NCBI RefSeq assembly: GCF_014596575.1
Contig: NZ_NASZ01000026.1
Coordinates: forward strand, 1 to 48,886
DNA: 48,886 bases
DNA from: Flavobacterium pokkalii
GTDB taxonomy: Bacteria > Bacteroidota > Bacteroidia > Flavobacteriales > Flavobacteriaceae
Direction of reading: 5' to 3'
Made by a program: the position numbers and the translations under genes. This document shows, one piece after another, positions 23,986 to 33,046 of the stretch (position 1 is the stretch's first letter; each line of letters opens with the position of its first letter). The notes beneath the pieces were generated by a model that did not search any database, was not told where the DNA came from, and was given only the letters and a program-made list of their open reading frames with translations.

Positions 23986-24416
23986 TAATCCTCTAAATCA
24001 GGAATATGTTCGATAATCACTCCTGCCTTTTTCAAAAACTGAATTCCGGAATCATCACGATAACCATTTTGATACACCACTCTTTTTATTCCCGACTGAT
24101 GAATCAATTTACTGCATTCTTTACAGGGGGAAAGCGTAATATAAAGTGTTGCTCCTTCACAGGATTGTGTGGAACGGGCTACTTTAAGAATTGCATTAGC
24201 TTCGGCATGCAACACATCCCAACGGGTCAATCCTTCTTCGTCTTCGCAACAATTATCAAATCCGGTTGGCGTTCCATTATATCCATCCGAAATAATCATT
24301 CGGTCTTTTACAATAATTGCCCCTACCTGCTTACGTTTACAATAGGACAATTGTCCCCATTCTTTGGCTATGCGCAAATAAGCCTTATCGTATTTATTTA
24401 ATTTTTTTTCTTCCAT
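23985..24416 (-). CDS. dCMP deaminase (ComEB-like)
   Basis: This 143-residue zinc enzyme should deaminate dCMP to dUMP for dTTP synthesis. The zinc motifs are LHAEANAILK and TLSPCKECSKLI, and GYNGTPTGFDNCCEDEEG is the deoxycytidylate-deaminase segment with additional cysteines that often bind a second zinc. The length is normal. It lies 3 nt after the HupE-like gene and overlaps the protease gene by one base. Confidence 0.93.
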   Translation of the reverse strand: MEEKKLNKYDKAYLRIAKEWGQLSYCKRKQVGAIIVKDRMIISDGYNGTPTGFDNCCEDEEGLTRWDVLHAEANAILKVARSTQSCEGATLYITLSPCKECSKLIHQSGIKRVVYQNGYRDDSGIQFLKKAGVIIEHIPDLED

Positions 24417-24419
24417 AAT

Positions 24420-25016
24420 CTATCGTAACCAAATTTCATTACCTAAAATAATTGGCAAAACTACTCCAATAATAAATGCCGACATCACTAAAGTCCAATC
24501 TCTTTTTGAAAATCTAAAAACAGTCTGAACAATATAAGCCAAAATCAAAACCACCAAAACTACAACTAATTGCCCCGCTTCGATTCCTAAAGCCGATTCT
24601 AAAATCGCCAACAATTTTGAAGTTGAAGTTCCGTGATGCATTTTTTTAAAATAATTTAAAAATCCTAAACCATGAATAATCCCAAAGAAAAGCGTCACAA
24701 AGAAAACCAGATTGATACTTTCCTTTTTTCCCGATTTCCCGGCTGTAAAAAGATGAAACAAAGCCACAATTAAAATAGTTATCGGAATAAGCAATTCAAC
24801 CACAGCCACTTTTACCGTAATAATTCCATACAATGTTAGCAACAAAGCAATAGTATGCCCTAACGTGAAAAAAGTTACCAATATTAAAATTCGCTTCCAG
24901 TCTTTGAATGCTAGCGGTATTACAAGCGCAATTAAAAACAGAATATGATCGTAGGAATAGATATTTAAAATATGTTTTAATCCTAATTGAAAATAGATTA
25001 AAAATTGGGACATCAT
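24420..25016 (-). CDS. HupE/UreJ-like integral membrane protein
   Basis: This 198-residue protein has about six hydrophobic helices. LGLKHILNIYSYDHILFLIALV and FTLGHTIALLLTLYG contain the conserved histidines of the HupE/UreJ_2 family, and FFGIIHGLGFLNYF carries another. HupE/UreJ proteins are linked with nickel uptake, but this branch is common in Bacteroidetes without urease or hydrogenase genes nearby, so metal transport is only suggested. Two adjacent ATGs (25016 and 25013) could both start it. It is first in the operon with the dCMP deaminase and the S41 protease. Confidence 0.82.
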   Translation of the reverse strand: MMSQFLIYFQLGLKHILNIYSYDHILFLIALVIPLAFKDWKRILILVTFFTLGHTIALLLTLYGIITVKVAVVELLIPITILIVALFHLFTAGKSGKKESINLVFFVTLFFGIIHGLGFLNYFKKMHHGTSTSKLLAILESALGIEAGQLVVVLVVLILAYIVQTVFRFSKRDWTLVMSAFIIGVVLPIILGNEIWLR

Positions 25017-25166
25017 AGGTATTATATATTGATAAGGGATGTAAACTTACGATTAATTTTGAAACTCCTCAATTCAATCAGTTAATTCCTTAGGAATAAT
25101 TTCCTGCCGTACTGTATTTACCTTAAATAATTTCACAAAAGAAAATTAATAATTTAAAAATTGAAT

Positions 25167-25174
25167 TATATTTG
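25167..25174 (+). promoter_or_regulatory. Candidate -7 element of the TerB-like gene
   Basis: TATATTTG matches TAnnTTTG; the predicted leader to the ATG at 25199 is about 20 nt. This motif also covers a spurious in-frame TTG at 25172, which argues against that start. Confidence 0.5.
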
Positions 25175-25198
25175 CCGAATAAAAAAAATACAATAATT

Positions 25199-25630
25199 AT
25201 GTCATTTTCAGATTTATTTGATAGCGAATTTAAACAAAGAAATAAGGGGCATTTTTCTGCGATTGTTCGTGTTGCTTTAGCTGATGGTATTGTTTCAAAC
25301 GAAGAGAAAAGCTTCTTGGACAAATTAGCTACAAAACTTGAAATTTCAGCTTCAGAATATGAGGAAATTTTAGAAAACCCAACTATCCATCCTATCAATC
25401 CTCCTTATTTATATTCTCAAAGACTGGAGCGTTTATACGATTTAGCCAGAATGGTTCATGTTGACCATCAATTAGGAGACAAACAGGAAACACTTTTGAA
25501 AAAAATTGCTATTGGTTTAGGATTCACTCCAAGTAATGTAAATTACATCATTGGAAAAGCTTTGTCATTAGTAGATAAAAAAGTAGATTTTGACACTTTT
25601 GCTTACGAAATGCAAAACATGCACAAATAA
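25199..25630 (+). CDS. TerB-like (tellurite resistance-type) protein
   Basis: This 143-residue mostly helical protein has FSAIVRVALADGIVSNEEKSFL, the helical metal-binding pattern of TerB domains (ADGxxxxxE), and a second copy-like segment MVHVDHQLGDKQETLLKKIA. It has no signal peptide and no ter gene cluster around it, so tellurite resistance itself is doubtful; single TerB-domain proteins of this kind are common in Bacteroidetes. The ATG at 25199 is used. A strong terminator follows at 25651. Confidence 0.8.
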   Translation: MSFSDLFDSEFKQRNKGHFSAIVRVALADGIVSNEEKSFLDKLATKLEISASEYEEILENPTIHPINPPYLYSQRLERLYDLARMVHVDHQLGDKQETLLKKIAIGLGFTPSNVNYIIGKALSLVDKKVDFDTFAYEMQNMHK

Positions 25631-25648
25631 TCAGACTATTTAGATATA

Positions 25649-25683
25649 CAAAAAAGCTCTTGAAAAAATCAAGAGCTTTTTTT
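25649..25683. terminator. Bidirectional terminator between terB-like gene and fbp
   Basis: AAAAAGCTCTTGA and TCAAGAGCTTTTT pair perfectly across an AAAAA loop with A and T tracts beside them. It sits between convergent genes and serves both. Confidence 0.88.
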
Positions 25684-25700
25684 ATTGATAAAAAATCACA

Positions 25701-26714
25701 TTATTTTTTTGACGCATTAAGCATAAATTCTTCCGCCTTAGCCACCATATTGTAACTTCCGCAGAAAAACGGCACGCGTTCGTGCAATTCTTTTGGTTTA
25801 ATTTCCATAATTCTTCCAAAACCATCCGACGCTTTCCCTCCGGCCTGTTCAGCAATAAACGCCATCGGATTACATTCATAAAGCAATCGCAATTTTCCTT
25901 TTGGTGCTTTAGAACTTGTTGGGTAAATATAAATTCCTCCCTTAATCATATTTCGATGAATATCTGAAACCAAACTTCCTATGTATCTGGAAGTGTAAGG
26001 ACGATCTCCTTCTTCGGCCTGACAATATTTGATATAATCTTTCACTCCCTGCGGAAACTGAAAATAATGCCCTTCGTTGATAGAATAAATATGTCCGTCA
26101 GGAGCAAATTTCATATTTGGATGTGAAAGGTAAAAAGTACCAATAGCCGGATTTAAAGTAAAACCATTAACCCCGTCACCTGTAGTATAAACCAACATGG
26201 TTGATGTCCCGTAAATCACATAACCTGCAGCTACCTGCATGGTTCCCGGTTGTAGAAAATCTTCCAGAGTAACCGGAGTCCCTATTGGAGTAATTCTTCG
26301 ATACACCGAAAAAACCGTTCCCACCGAAACATTCACATCAATATTGGAAGATCCGTCCAAAGGATCCATCAAAACCACATATTTATTTTTATGCCCTTTA
26401 TCTTTCCCTTCAACGGTAATAAATTCATCATTTTCTTCGGAAGCAATTCCACAAACAATTTCGCGATTTTTTAAAGTTTGAATAAAAACCTCATTCGCAT
26501 ACACATCTAATTTTTGTTGGTCTTCACCCTGAATATTAGTTTCTCCGGCAGCTCCGGTTATATCTACTAATCCTGCTTTGTTTACTTTGTAACTTACAAC
26601 TTTGGCTGCAAGACGAATGGAATTGATAATTCGGGATAATTCTCCGGATGAATACTGAAATGATTTTTGATTGTCAATAATAAATTCTCCTAAGGTGGTT
26701 GATCTTTCTTCCAT
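25701..26714 (-). CDS. fbp: Class I fructose-1,6-bisphosphatase
   Basis: This 337-residue gluconeogenic enzyme converts fructose-1,6-bisphosphate to fructose-6-phosphate. [24 protein letters not shown] holds the metal and phosphate ligands, CGIASEEND carries the metal-binding E97-like glutamates, and [25 protein letters not shown] and [21 protein letters not shown] are typical active-site segments. It is a monocistronic gene. A near-match to the -7 element (GATATTTG on the minus strand) lies about 30 nt upstream. Confidence 0.96.
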   Translation of the reverse strand: MEERSTTLGEFIIDNQKSFQYSSGELSRIINSIRLAAKVVSYKVNKAGLVDITGAAGETNIQGEDQQKLDVYANEVFIQTLKNREIVCGIASEENDEFITVEGKDKGHKNKYVVLMDPLDGSSNIDVNVSVGTVFSVYRRITPIGTPVTLEDFLQPGTMQVAAGYVIYGTSTMLVYTTGDGVNGFTLNPAIGTFYLSHPNMKFAPDGHIYSINEGHYFQFPQGVKDYIKYCQAEEGDRPYTSRYIGSLVSDIHRNMIKGGIYIYPTSSKAPKGKLRLLYECNPMAFIAEQAGGKASDGFGRIMEIKPKELHERVPFFCGSYNMVAKAEEFMLNASKK

Positions 26715-26885
26715 TACGAAATCGATATAATTTAAATTTGAAGTAACAAATATCGTTTTTTTTGTGATAATGATTCAATAAAACTTACTTAGTTTACCAG
26801 TATTGTATATTTGCTAAGAATTTTTAGTTCCAAAGAATTCTGAAAAGCCATATTGTTAAATTTTTAAACCAAAAAATACGAATCT

Positions 26886-27386
26886 ATGAATATTAGAGTT
26901 GGTCAAAAAGAAGATATGGCGTCCGTTCTTAAGCTAATTCAGGAATTAGCCGATTTTGAAAAAGAGCCTGATGCCGTTATCATAACCGTAGAAGATTTAA
27001 TCCGAGATGGTTTTGGTGAACAACCACTATTTCACGTTTTTGTAGCCGAAACAGATTCGAACAGTAACAACAAAGAAATTGTAGGCATTGCTTTCTACTA
27101 CTATCGTTATTCTACCTGGAAAGGAAAAATAATCCATTTGGAGGATTTAGTAGTAAAACACGACCGAAGAGGTCAGGGAATTGGTTATGCACTTTATTCT
27201 GAAATTATGAAACAGGCGCAAAGGGACAACGTAAAAAGAATAGACTGGAACGTACTGGACTGGAATACTCCGGCAATTGATTTTTATGAAAAAACAGGCG
27301 CCAAAGTATTAAAAGAATGGCATGTTGCCCAAATGGATGAAGCAGGAATTGCCGATTTTATTGAAAACAGATTAAAACAATATTAG
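26886..27386 (+). CDS. GNAT family N-acetyltransferase
   Basis: This 166-residue protein matches the diamine/spermidine-acetyltransferase-like branch of the GNAT superfamily. The acetyl-CoA motif is LVVKHDRRGQGIGYALYSEIM (R-x-x-G-x-G), preceded by GIAFYYYRYSTWKGKIIHLED and followed by RIDWNVLDWNTPAIDFYEKTGA. These segments are close to eukaryotic SAT/thialysine acetyltransferases, so an amine substrate is plausible. It lies 12 nt before the aspartokinase gene and probably shares its transcript. Confidence 0.9.
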   Translation: MNIRVGQKEDMASVLKLIQELADFEKEPDAVIITVEDLIRDGFGEQPLFHVFVAETDSNSNNKEIVGIAFYYYRYSTWKGKIIHLEDLVVKHDRRGQGIGYALYSEIMKQAQRDNVKRIDWNVLDWNTPAIDFYEKTGAKVLKEWHVAQMDEAGIADFIENRLKQY

Positions 27387-27398
27387 AAAAAATAAAAT

Positions 27399-28652
27399 AT
27401 GAGAGTATTTAAATTTGGTGGTGCTTCGGTAAAAGACGCTGCCGGAATCAGAAACGTGTATGACGTTTTGCAAAAAGCAGGTTATGAAGATGTTTTATTA
27501 GTAGTTTCGGCGATGGGAAAAACTACTAATGCCTTAGAATTAGTCATCAAAAATTATTTTGATAAATCGGCTGAATTAAATGCATCGGTACAGGAAATCA
27601 AAAAATACCACAATCAAATTTTATTAGATTTATTCGAAGATGAAAACCATGCGGTTTTTGCTGCGGTAAACGAGCATTTTTCTGATTTAGAATATTTCTT
27701 AGCGCATAATAAATCTCCAAATTACAACTTTGTGTACGATCAAATTGTAAGTATGGGAGAAATTATTTCTACTACCATTTTGAGTCATTATATGAACTTC
27801 AGAGGTATCGACACCCAATGGATTGATGTTCGTAATTACATCAAAACTAACAACAATTACCGTGATGCCGAAGTGGATTGGGAATTGACTCAAAACAACA
27901 TTTCTAAAAACATCAAAACCAAAAGTCTGAACATCACACAAGGTTTCTTAGGTTCTGACGAAAATAATTTCACAACAACCTTAGGTCGTGAAGGTTCTGA
28001 TTACACTGCTGCAATTTTTGCGTATTGCTTAAATGCCGAAAGTGTAACCATCTGGAAAGACGTTCCGGGAGTTATGAATGCCGATCCAAGGTATTTTGAA
28101 AATGCGAGTTTGTTAAATCAAATTTCGTATAGAGAAGCTATCGAATTAGCTTTTTACGGAGCAACGGTAATTCACCCAAAAACTTTACAACCTTTGCAAA
28201 AAAAGGAAATTCCTTTACACGTAAAATCATTTATCAATCCTTTATTAAAAGGAACTGTGGTAAGCAAAGGAGCAACTCTTGAACCATTCATGCCTTGTTT
28301 TATTGTTAAGAGAGATCAGTTATTGATTTCGCTTTCTTCTATTGATTTTTCATTCATCATGGAGGAAAACATCAGCGAGATTTTCGGATTATTCCACGAA
28401 TTCAAAATCAAAGTGAATTTGATTCAAAACTCTGCCATCAGTTTCTCTGTTTGCGTTGAGGATAAGTTTGGTAACTTCAAAGACTTATTGGCTATTTTGT
28501 CTAAAAAATTCAAAGTAGGTTATAACGAAAATGTAACCTTGTACACTATCAGACATTTTAACGACGCTGCTGCTCAAACTGTGAGCGAAGGAAAAACAGT
28601 TCTCCTAAAACAATTAGGAACTGAAACCATGCAAATTGTTACTAAAGAATAA
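27399..28652 (+). CDS. Aspartate kinase (monofunctional aspartokinase)
   Basis: This 417-residue enzyme phosphorylates aspartate, the first step to lysine, threonine and methionine. KFGGASVKDAAGIRNVYDVL is the N-terminal KFGG nucleotide motif, TTLGREGSDYTAAIFAYCL is the aspartate-binding and amino-acid-kinase motif, and VTIWKDVPGVMNADPRYF follows. The C-terminal part (about 300-417) should contain ACT-type regulatory segments, though it is shorter than the classic tandem ACT. No homoserine dehydrogenase is fused. A strong terminator lies 20 nt after the stop. Confidence 0.92.
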   Translation: MRVFKFGGASVKDAAGIRNVYDVLQKAGYEDVLLVVSAMGKTTNALELVIKNYFDKSAELNASVQEIKKYHNQILLDLFEDENHAVFAAVNEHFSDLEYFLAHNKSPNYNFVYDQIVSMGEIISTTILSHYMNFRGIDTQWIDVRNYIKTNNNYRDAEVDWELTQNNISKNIKTKSLNITQGFLGSDENNFTTTLGREGSDYTAAIFAYCLNAESVTIWKDVPGVMNADPRYFENASLLNQISYREAIELAFYGATVIHPKTLQPLQKKEIPLHVKSFINPLLKGTVVSKGATLEPFMPCFIVKRDQLLISLSSIDFSFIMEENISEIFGLFHEFKIKVNLIQNSAISFSVCVEDKFGNFKDLLAILSKKFKVGYNENVTLYTIRHFNDAAAQTVSEGKTVLLKQLGTETMQIVTKE

Positions 28653-28672
28653 TTTTCTTAAAATTCTATAGT

Positions 28673-28710
28673 AAAAACACTGTTGTTTAGTAATTAACAA
28701 CAGTGTTTTT
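28673..28710 (+). terminator. Terminator after aspartokinase
   Basis: AAAAACACTGTTGTT pairs perfectly with AACAACAGTGTTTTT across an 8-nt loop and continues into a T-rich tail. Confidence 0.88.
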
Positions 28711-28831
28711 TGTTTTTATAAAACCAGTATCTTTTCAAACATCCGGAAATAATTACTTAATAGTTTGATAATTAACAAAGGCTGTCTCCCTAATTTTGTT
28801 TAACTATTTTTATCATTCAAATGATTAAAAA

Positions 28832-29908
28832 ATGAATATAAATACGCCAAGCAAAACCATTCTGGTAGCACCACTCAACTGGGGACTGGGACATGCCACC
28901 CGTTGTATTCCGATTATTAAAGCCTTACAGGACAACAATCATATCCCGATTATTGCCTCAGACGGCATTGCTTTGGACTTATTAAAAAAAGAATTTCCAT
29001 ACCTGAAATTCCTCGAATTACCTTCCTACGAAATAGAATATGCCAAAAACGCTAAAAACTTCAAATGGAAACTTTTGAAAAATTGCCCGAGAATGATTGA
29101 AGCCATTTTAGAAGAAAAAAGATTGGTTAAAAAATGGATTGGCAGATACGAAATCGACGGCATCATTTCCGACAACAGACTTGGGATTTACAACAAAAAT
29201 GTGCCTTCGGTATTTATCACACACCAATTGAATGTTTTAACCGGAAACACAACCTGGCTCAGCAGTCTTCTACATCAAAATATTATAAAAAAATATACCG
29301 AATGCTGGATTCCGGATAACAGCGGCAATCCAAATTTAGCCGGAGAATTAAGCCATCTGAAACACCCTGATTTCAACATCAGATACATTGGTCCATTGAG
29401 TAGGATGCACTTAAAAAAAGTGGATACAAAATACGATTTAATGATTCTTCTTTCAGGTCCTGAACCACAAAGAAGTTTATTGGAAGAAAAGCTAAAAAAA
29501 GAAATCCAACTTTATAAAGGAAAAGTACTTTTTGTAAAAGGAATAATTGAAAAAGAACAAAAAAAAGAACATCTTGAAAATGCTACTTTTTACAATTTCA
29601 TGAACAGCCGCCAACTGGAACAAGCCTTAAACGAAAGTGAAATTATTCTTTGTCGTTCCGGATACACCTCGATTATGGATTTGGCCAAACTAAACAAAAA
29701 AGCTTTTTTTATACCTACTCCGGGACAATACGAGCAGGAATATTTAGCTCAAAAATTAAAAAAAGAAGGCCTTGTCCCTTTTAGCGAACAAGACCTTTTT
29801 ACTATTGAAAACCTGGAAGAATTAGTACATTACAAAGGACTCTCTGAAATAAAATCCAACATAAACTGGACGACCCTTTTTGAAGTTTTTCTATTAAACA
29901 AACACTAA
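28832..29908 (+). CDS. GT28-like glycosyltransferase
   Basis: This 358-residue protein has the GT-B pattern of MurG/MGT relatives. VAPLNWGLGHATRCIPIIKAL is the N-terminal glycine-rich acceptor loop, and the C-terminal donor segment is LCRSGYTSIMDLAKLNKKAFFIPTPGQYEQEYLAQKL, matching the family's C-terminal domain (RSGxxTxxE-like and the QxEQ region). No signal or membrane segment is seen. Its acceptor is unknown. It is not MurG itself, since there is no cell-wall gene context. A hairpin overlaps its 3' end. Confidence 0.85.
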   Translation: MNINTPSKTILVAPLNWGLGHATRCIPIIKALQDNNHIPIIASDGIALDLLKKEFPYLKFLELPSYEIEYAKNAKNFKWKLLKNCPRMIEAILEEKRLVKKWIGRYEIDGIISDNRLGIYNKNVPSVFITHQLNVLTGNTTWLSSLLHQNIIKKYTECWIPDNSGNPNLAGELSHLKHPDFNIRYIGPLSRMHLKKVDTKYDLMILLSGPEPQRSLLEEKLKKEIQLYKGKVLFVKGIIEKEQKKEHLENATFYNFMNSRQLEQALNESEIILCRSGYTSIMDLAKLNKKAFFIPTPGQYEQEYLAQKLKKEGLVPFSEQDLFTIENLEELVHYKGLSEIKSNINWTTLFEVFLLNKH

Positions 29909-29934
29909 TCGACCAAAAAAATGGTCAATTAGTG
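29903..29934 (+). terminator. Stem-loop over the glycosyltransferase stop codon
   Basis: CACTAAT and GACCA pair with TGGTC and ATTAGTG around one C/A mismatch and an AAAAAA loop. It includes the TAA stop. The downstream tail (CGTTTAAC) is only weakly U-rich, so termination efficiency is uncertain. Confidence 0.45.
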
Positions 29935-29944
29935 CGTTTAACAT

Positions 29945-29976
29945 GTTGTCCTAATTAACCCCCGTTATAGGACAAC
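29945..29976. other. Second inverted repeat between convergent genes
   Basis: GTTGTCCTA and TAGGACAAC (29945-29953 and 29968-29976) are exact reverse complements with a 14-nt loop holding CCCCC. There is no T tract on either strand, so it is less like an intrinsic terminator. It could be part of the shared 3' region of the glycosyltransferase and the OmpA-family gene, or a protein site. Confidence 0.45.
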
Positions 29977-30012
29977 GAAAAAAAACTAACCTAACTAAAA
30001 CTACTGGTTATG

Positions 30013-31959
30013 TTATTGTATCGAAACAATTACGAATTCACTTCTTCTGTTTGCCTGATGTTCTTCTTCAGTACAATCTACACCATCAGCACATTTATTA
30101 ACCAATTGCGATTCGCCGTATCCTTTTGCCGTCAATCTTGCTGCATCCACTCCGTTTTTAATCAGCCATTCTTTAGTAGAAGCAGCTCTTCTTTCGGAAA
30201 GTTTTAAATTATAAGCAGCTGTATTTCTGCTGTCCGTATGCGAACGAATATCAATTCTAATTGTTGGATTTTGCATCATTACGTCTAAAATTTTAGATAA
30301 TTCTAAAGCCGCATCCGGACGAATGTCTGATTTATTCAAATCAAAATAAATGATTTTTATACCAAAAGCTTTCGCAATATCATCACCTACTGTTACTTTT
30401 TTAAGTGTTTTTTCGATAGTAATCGGAATGATGGTTTTTCCGGTAGCAGCAGTAATTGTTGCCGTAATTTCATCAGTATTATACGCGTCTTTCTCGGTTT
30501 TGATATAATATTTAGCTTCACAATCCACCTGACCAAAATCGAATTCTCCTTTTGCATTTGTAGTTAATGTTTTCAACAATTTGTAACTGCTGTCAAACAG
30601 ACTTACTTTGGCACCCGAAATCATTTCATGTGTTTCTACATCAGCCACAGTTCCGCTCAGGAATTGCTCGCAAGGATATTCAATTGGGCGTTTTTCTTTT
30701 ACTTTATAAATATCATCACCCCCCATTCCTCCGTCTCTGTTTGAAGTCACATAACCAATTTTAGTTTGCGGACTAAACCACAATCCAAAATCGTCTTTAG
30801 AACTATTTAAAGGCTCACCAACATTTAGAACCTCTTTAAAACTACCGTCCTGTCTGGCTTTGGATACAAAAACATCCAAACCTCCCAAACCGGGATGTCC
30901 ATCTGAGGCAAAATAGAGTTCGTTTTTTTCGGTAATGAAAGGAAAAGTTTCTTTTCCTTCGGTATTTACACCCTTACCCAGATTTTCAGGAGTTCCAAAA
31001 GTTCCGTCGTCATTAATACTTACCTTATAAATATCCGATTGCCCGATTGTTCCCGGCATATCTGAAGCAAAATACAAGGTCTTTTCGTCAGAACTTAAAG
31101 CCGGATGGGCTACACTATAATCGTTACTATTAAAAGGCAATTCGGTAATATTATCCCAATTTTCACCGTTTAAAGTTGCTTTGTAAATTTTCAGTAAAGT
31201 AGTTTCTTTAGCATCGGTGCCTCTTTTACCATTATTATAATTATTTCGGGTAAAATAAACGGTTTTTCCGTCTTTGGTAAAAACGGGAGTAGCCTCATGA
31301 AACTTGGTATTCAAATTTTTGAATGCTCTGTGCACATTAGCCAACATCCCATCCGAATCTACCGAAGCTGCATATAAATTTGTAAAACCTTCGCCGGTCC
31401 AGGGATCCATTCGTTTTACAAAACTTCCAGTATCACGCGCTGTTGAAAAAACTAAATTTCCATTGTAATAAGAACTTCCATAATCAGAATATTTAGAATT
31501 AATCCCTGCATTTTCAATATCATAACGTCCGGAATTTTTCTTAATTACCTCTAAATAATTTGTCTGACTTTTAGCCAATTTAGCTCTCAAATCATTACCG
31601 TTTTCCTTATTGAACTTTGCCATCATTTCATCAGCCTTCTTGTATTCTTTAATTGATTTTAAAGACTGTGCATAACGGTAATAACATTCCGGAGTGACAA
31701 TGGTTTCGGTAGCAAAAAGCTCTTTATAGTATTTAGCTGCATTTTCTAAATCGCCACTAAAATAATAGGCATTTGCCAGTTTCAGGAGCATATCCGGAGA
31801 CTTATATCCCCTTTCATACATCCTTTCGTAAGTTTTTATGGCATCGATATAAGCAAATCGGTCGTACTCTTTATCGGCTTTATTATCATAACTTACCTGT
31901 GCTGTGAGTTGCATAGCAAAAAAACCAAACAACAATATTGATATGTAATGCTTTTTCAT
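30013..31959 (-). CDS. T9SS-associated PD40/OmpA family protein (PorE-like)
   Basis: This 648-residue periplasmic or outer-membrane protein starts with a signal peptide (MKKHYISILLFGFFAMQLTA). TPR-like helices at about 25-150 are followed by PD40 propeller repeats (FTKDGKTVYFTRN, LSSDEKTLYFASDMPG, ITEKNELYFASDGHPGLGG and SPQTKIGYVTSNRDGG). A carboxypeptidase-regulatory-like domain lies at about 445-520, and a C-terminal OmpA peptidoglycan-binding domain at about 535-648 (IYFDLNKSDIRPDA, SHTDSRNTAAYN, LSERRA). This order matches PorE-type proteins accompanying PorP/SprF. The ATG at 31959 is chosen by the signal peptide. It is last in the adhesin-porP operon. Confidence 0.92.
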   Translation of the reverse strand: MKKHYISILLFGFFAMQLTAQVSYDNKADKEYDRFAYIDAIKTYERMYERGYKSPDMLLKLANAYYFSGDLENAAKYYKELFATETIVTPECYYRYAQSLKSIKEYKKADEMMAKFNKENGNDLRAKLAKSQTNYLEVIKKNSGRYDIENAGINSKYSDYGSSYYNGNLVFSTARDTGSFVKRMDPWTGEGFTNLYAASVDSDGMLANVHRAFKNLNTKFHEATPVFTKDGKTVYFTRNNYNNGKRGTDAKETTLLKIYKATLNGENWDNITELPFNSNDYSVAHPALSSDEKTLYFASDMPGTIGQSDIYKVSINDDGTFGTPENLGKGVNTEGKETFPFITEKNELYFASDGHPGLGGLDVFVSKARQDGSFKEVLNVGEPLNSSKDDFGLWFSPQTKIGYVTSNRDGGMGGDDIYKVKEKRPIEYPCEQFLSGTVADVETHEMISGAKVSLFDSSYKLLKTLTTNAKGEFDFGQVDCEAKYYIKTEKDAYNTDEITATITAATGKTIIPITIEKTLKKVTVGDDIAKAFGIKIIYFDLNKSDIRPDAALELSKILDVMMQNPTIRIDIRSHTDSRNTAAYNLKLSERRAASTKEWLIKNGVDAARLTAKGYGESQLVNKCADGVDCTEEEHQANRRSEFVIVSIQ

Positions 31960-32076
31960 ACGTTTAAATTTTATTTTCAGTTGTAACACATGGTACGCTT
32001 CGCCAGTTCCCTTTTTTATTCATTGGTATTTGCTTGCGCAAAATTTTTGTTAATGGCGATTTCATACGCTTTATTT

Positions 32077-32991
32077 TTAGAAAAATCTTGGAGTTATAAT
32101 TCGTTTTTGAATTCTAAATAATTCAAAACGCAAGAATATTTCATGTGAACCGGAATTATAATTTTCCAAAGAAGTAGTGTCAAAATCATAACTATAACCC
32201 ACCAATAATCCATCGGTTATTTGAATTCCTGCCATGGCGGTTACCGCAGCACTCCATCTGTAAGAAAGTCCCAAAGAAAATTTATCCTGCAACAAAACAT
32301 TAGCAGCTAAATCGACCTGCAAAGGTGCTCCCGATACCATTTTAGTCAAAACACTTGGTTTCAATTTTACATCAGGACTTACATCAAAAACGTAACCTCC
32401 CATTAAATAATAATGCAATCGGTCTTTGTAAGCCGTTGAAGAATTATCATCAAAATGTTTTACCGTTAAGAAATTAGGAACCGAAAAACCAACATACATT
32501 TTATCAGAATGATAATAAACTCCCGCTCCAATATTAGGAGAAAACTCGTTATCGATGTTATTTTGAAACAACTGATTCCCGGTATTATATCTGTTTAATT
32601 TCGTATAATCCACATTCAATAAGTCGGCTGAAGCTTTGATACCAAAAGACAATTTGTAATTTTCAGAAGTAGGAATTGTATAAGATAAATCTACCGCCAG
32701 ATTATTTTGATCGCCAGCTCCAATTTTATCATTAACAAAAGACACCCCAATTCCCAATCTTGAATTTTCTAAAGGCGCATTGATGGAAAAGGCATTAGTC
32801 GTTGGTGCTCCATCTAATCCTACCCATTGTGAACGATGCAAACCAAAAATGCTTGTTACTCCCCTGCTACCGGCATAAGCAGGGTTAATATTAATGGTAT
32901 TATACATGTAATGGCTGTATTGCGAATCCTGTTGGGCAAAACCGGACACCATTACTAACAACAGAAATAGTATTATAGAATTTGTTTTCAT
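32077..32991 (-). CDS. PorP/SprF family T9SS membrane protein
   Basis: This 304-residue outer-membrane protein has a signal peptide (MKTNSIILFLLLVMVSGFA) followed by QQDSQYSHYMYNTININPAYAGSRG, the most conserved PorP/SprF segment, then GLHRSQWVGLDGAPTTN. Alternating strands fill the rest. SprF is needed for export of SprB, and type-B C-terminal-domain proteins generally need a cognate PorP/SprF-like partner. The gene is directly downstream of one such protein, so this is almost surely its dedicated partner. The start was moved to the ATG at 32991, since the upstream residues are basic and precede a signal peptide. Operon gap to the adhesin gene is 55 nt. Confidence 0.94.
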   Translation of the reverse strand: MKTNSIILFLLLVMVSGFAQQDSQYSHYMYNTININPAYAGSRGVTSIFGLHRSQWVGLDGAPTTNAFSINAPLENSRLGIGVSFVNDKIGAGDQNNLAVDLSYTIPTSENYKLSFGIKASADLLNVDYTKLNRYNTGNQLFQNNIDNEFSPNIGAGVYYHSDKMYVGFSVPNFLTVKHFDDNSSTAYKDRLHYYLMGGYVFDVSPDVKLKPSVLTKMVSGAPLQVDLAANVLLQDKFSLGLSYRWSAAVTAMAGIQITDGLLVGYSYDFDTTSLENYNSGSHEIFLRFELFRIQKRIITPRFF

Positions 32992-33046
32992 ACTCTTAAT
33001 TTTAATTATTCTAAAAGAACTTTTCTTTTTCGTGCTTTGCATTTAT

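Noticed and set aside
25172..25198. TTG start for the TerB-like gene
   Set aside because: The codon lies inside a TAnnTTTG promoter match, and the ATG at 25199 gives a normal family N-terminus.
32992..33042. Longer start for the PorP/SprF protein
   Set aside because: The extension is lysine-rich and would put the signal peptide internally; the ATG at 32989-32991 begins it directly.
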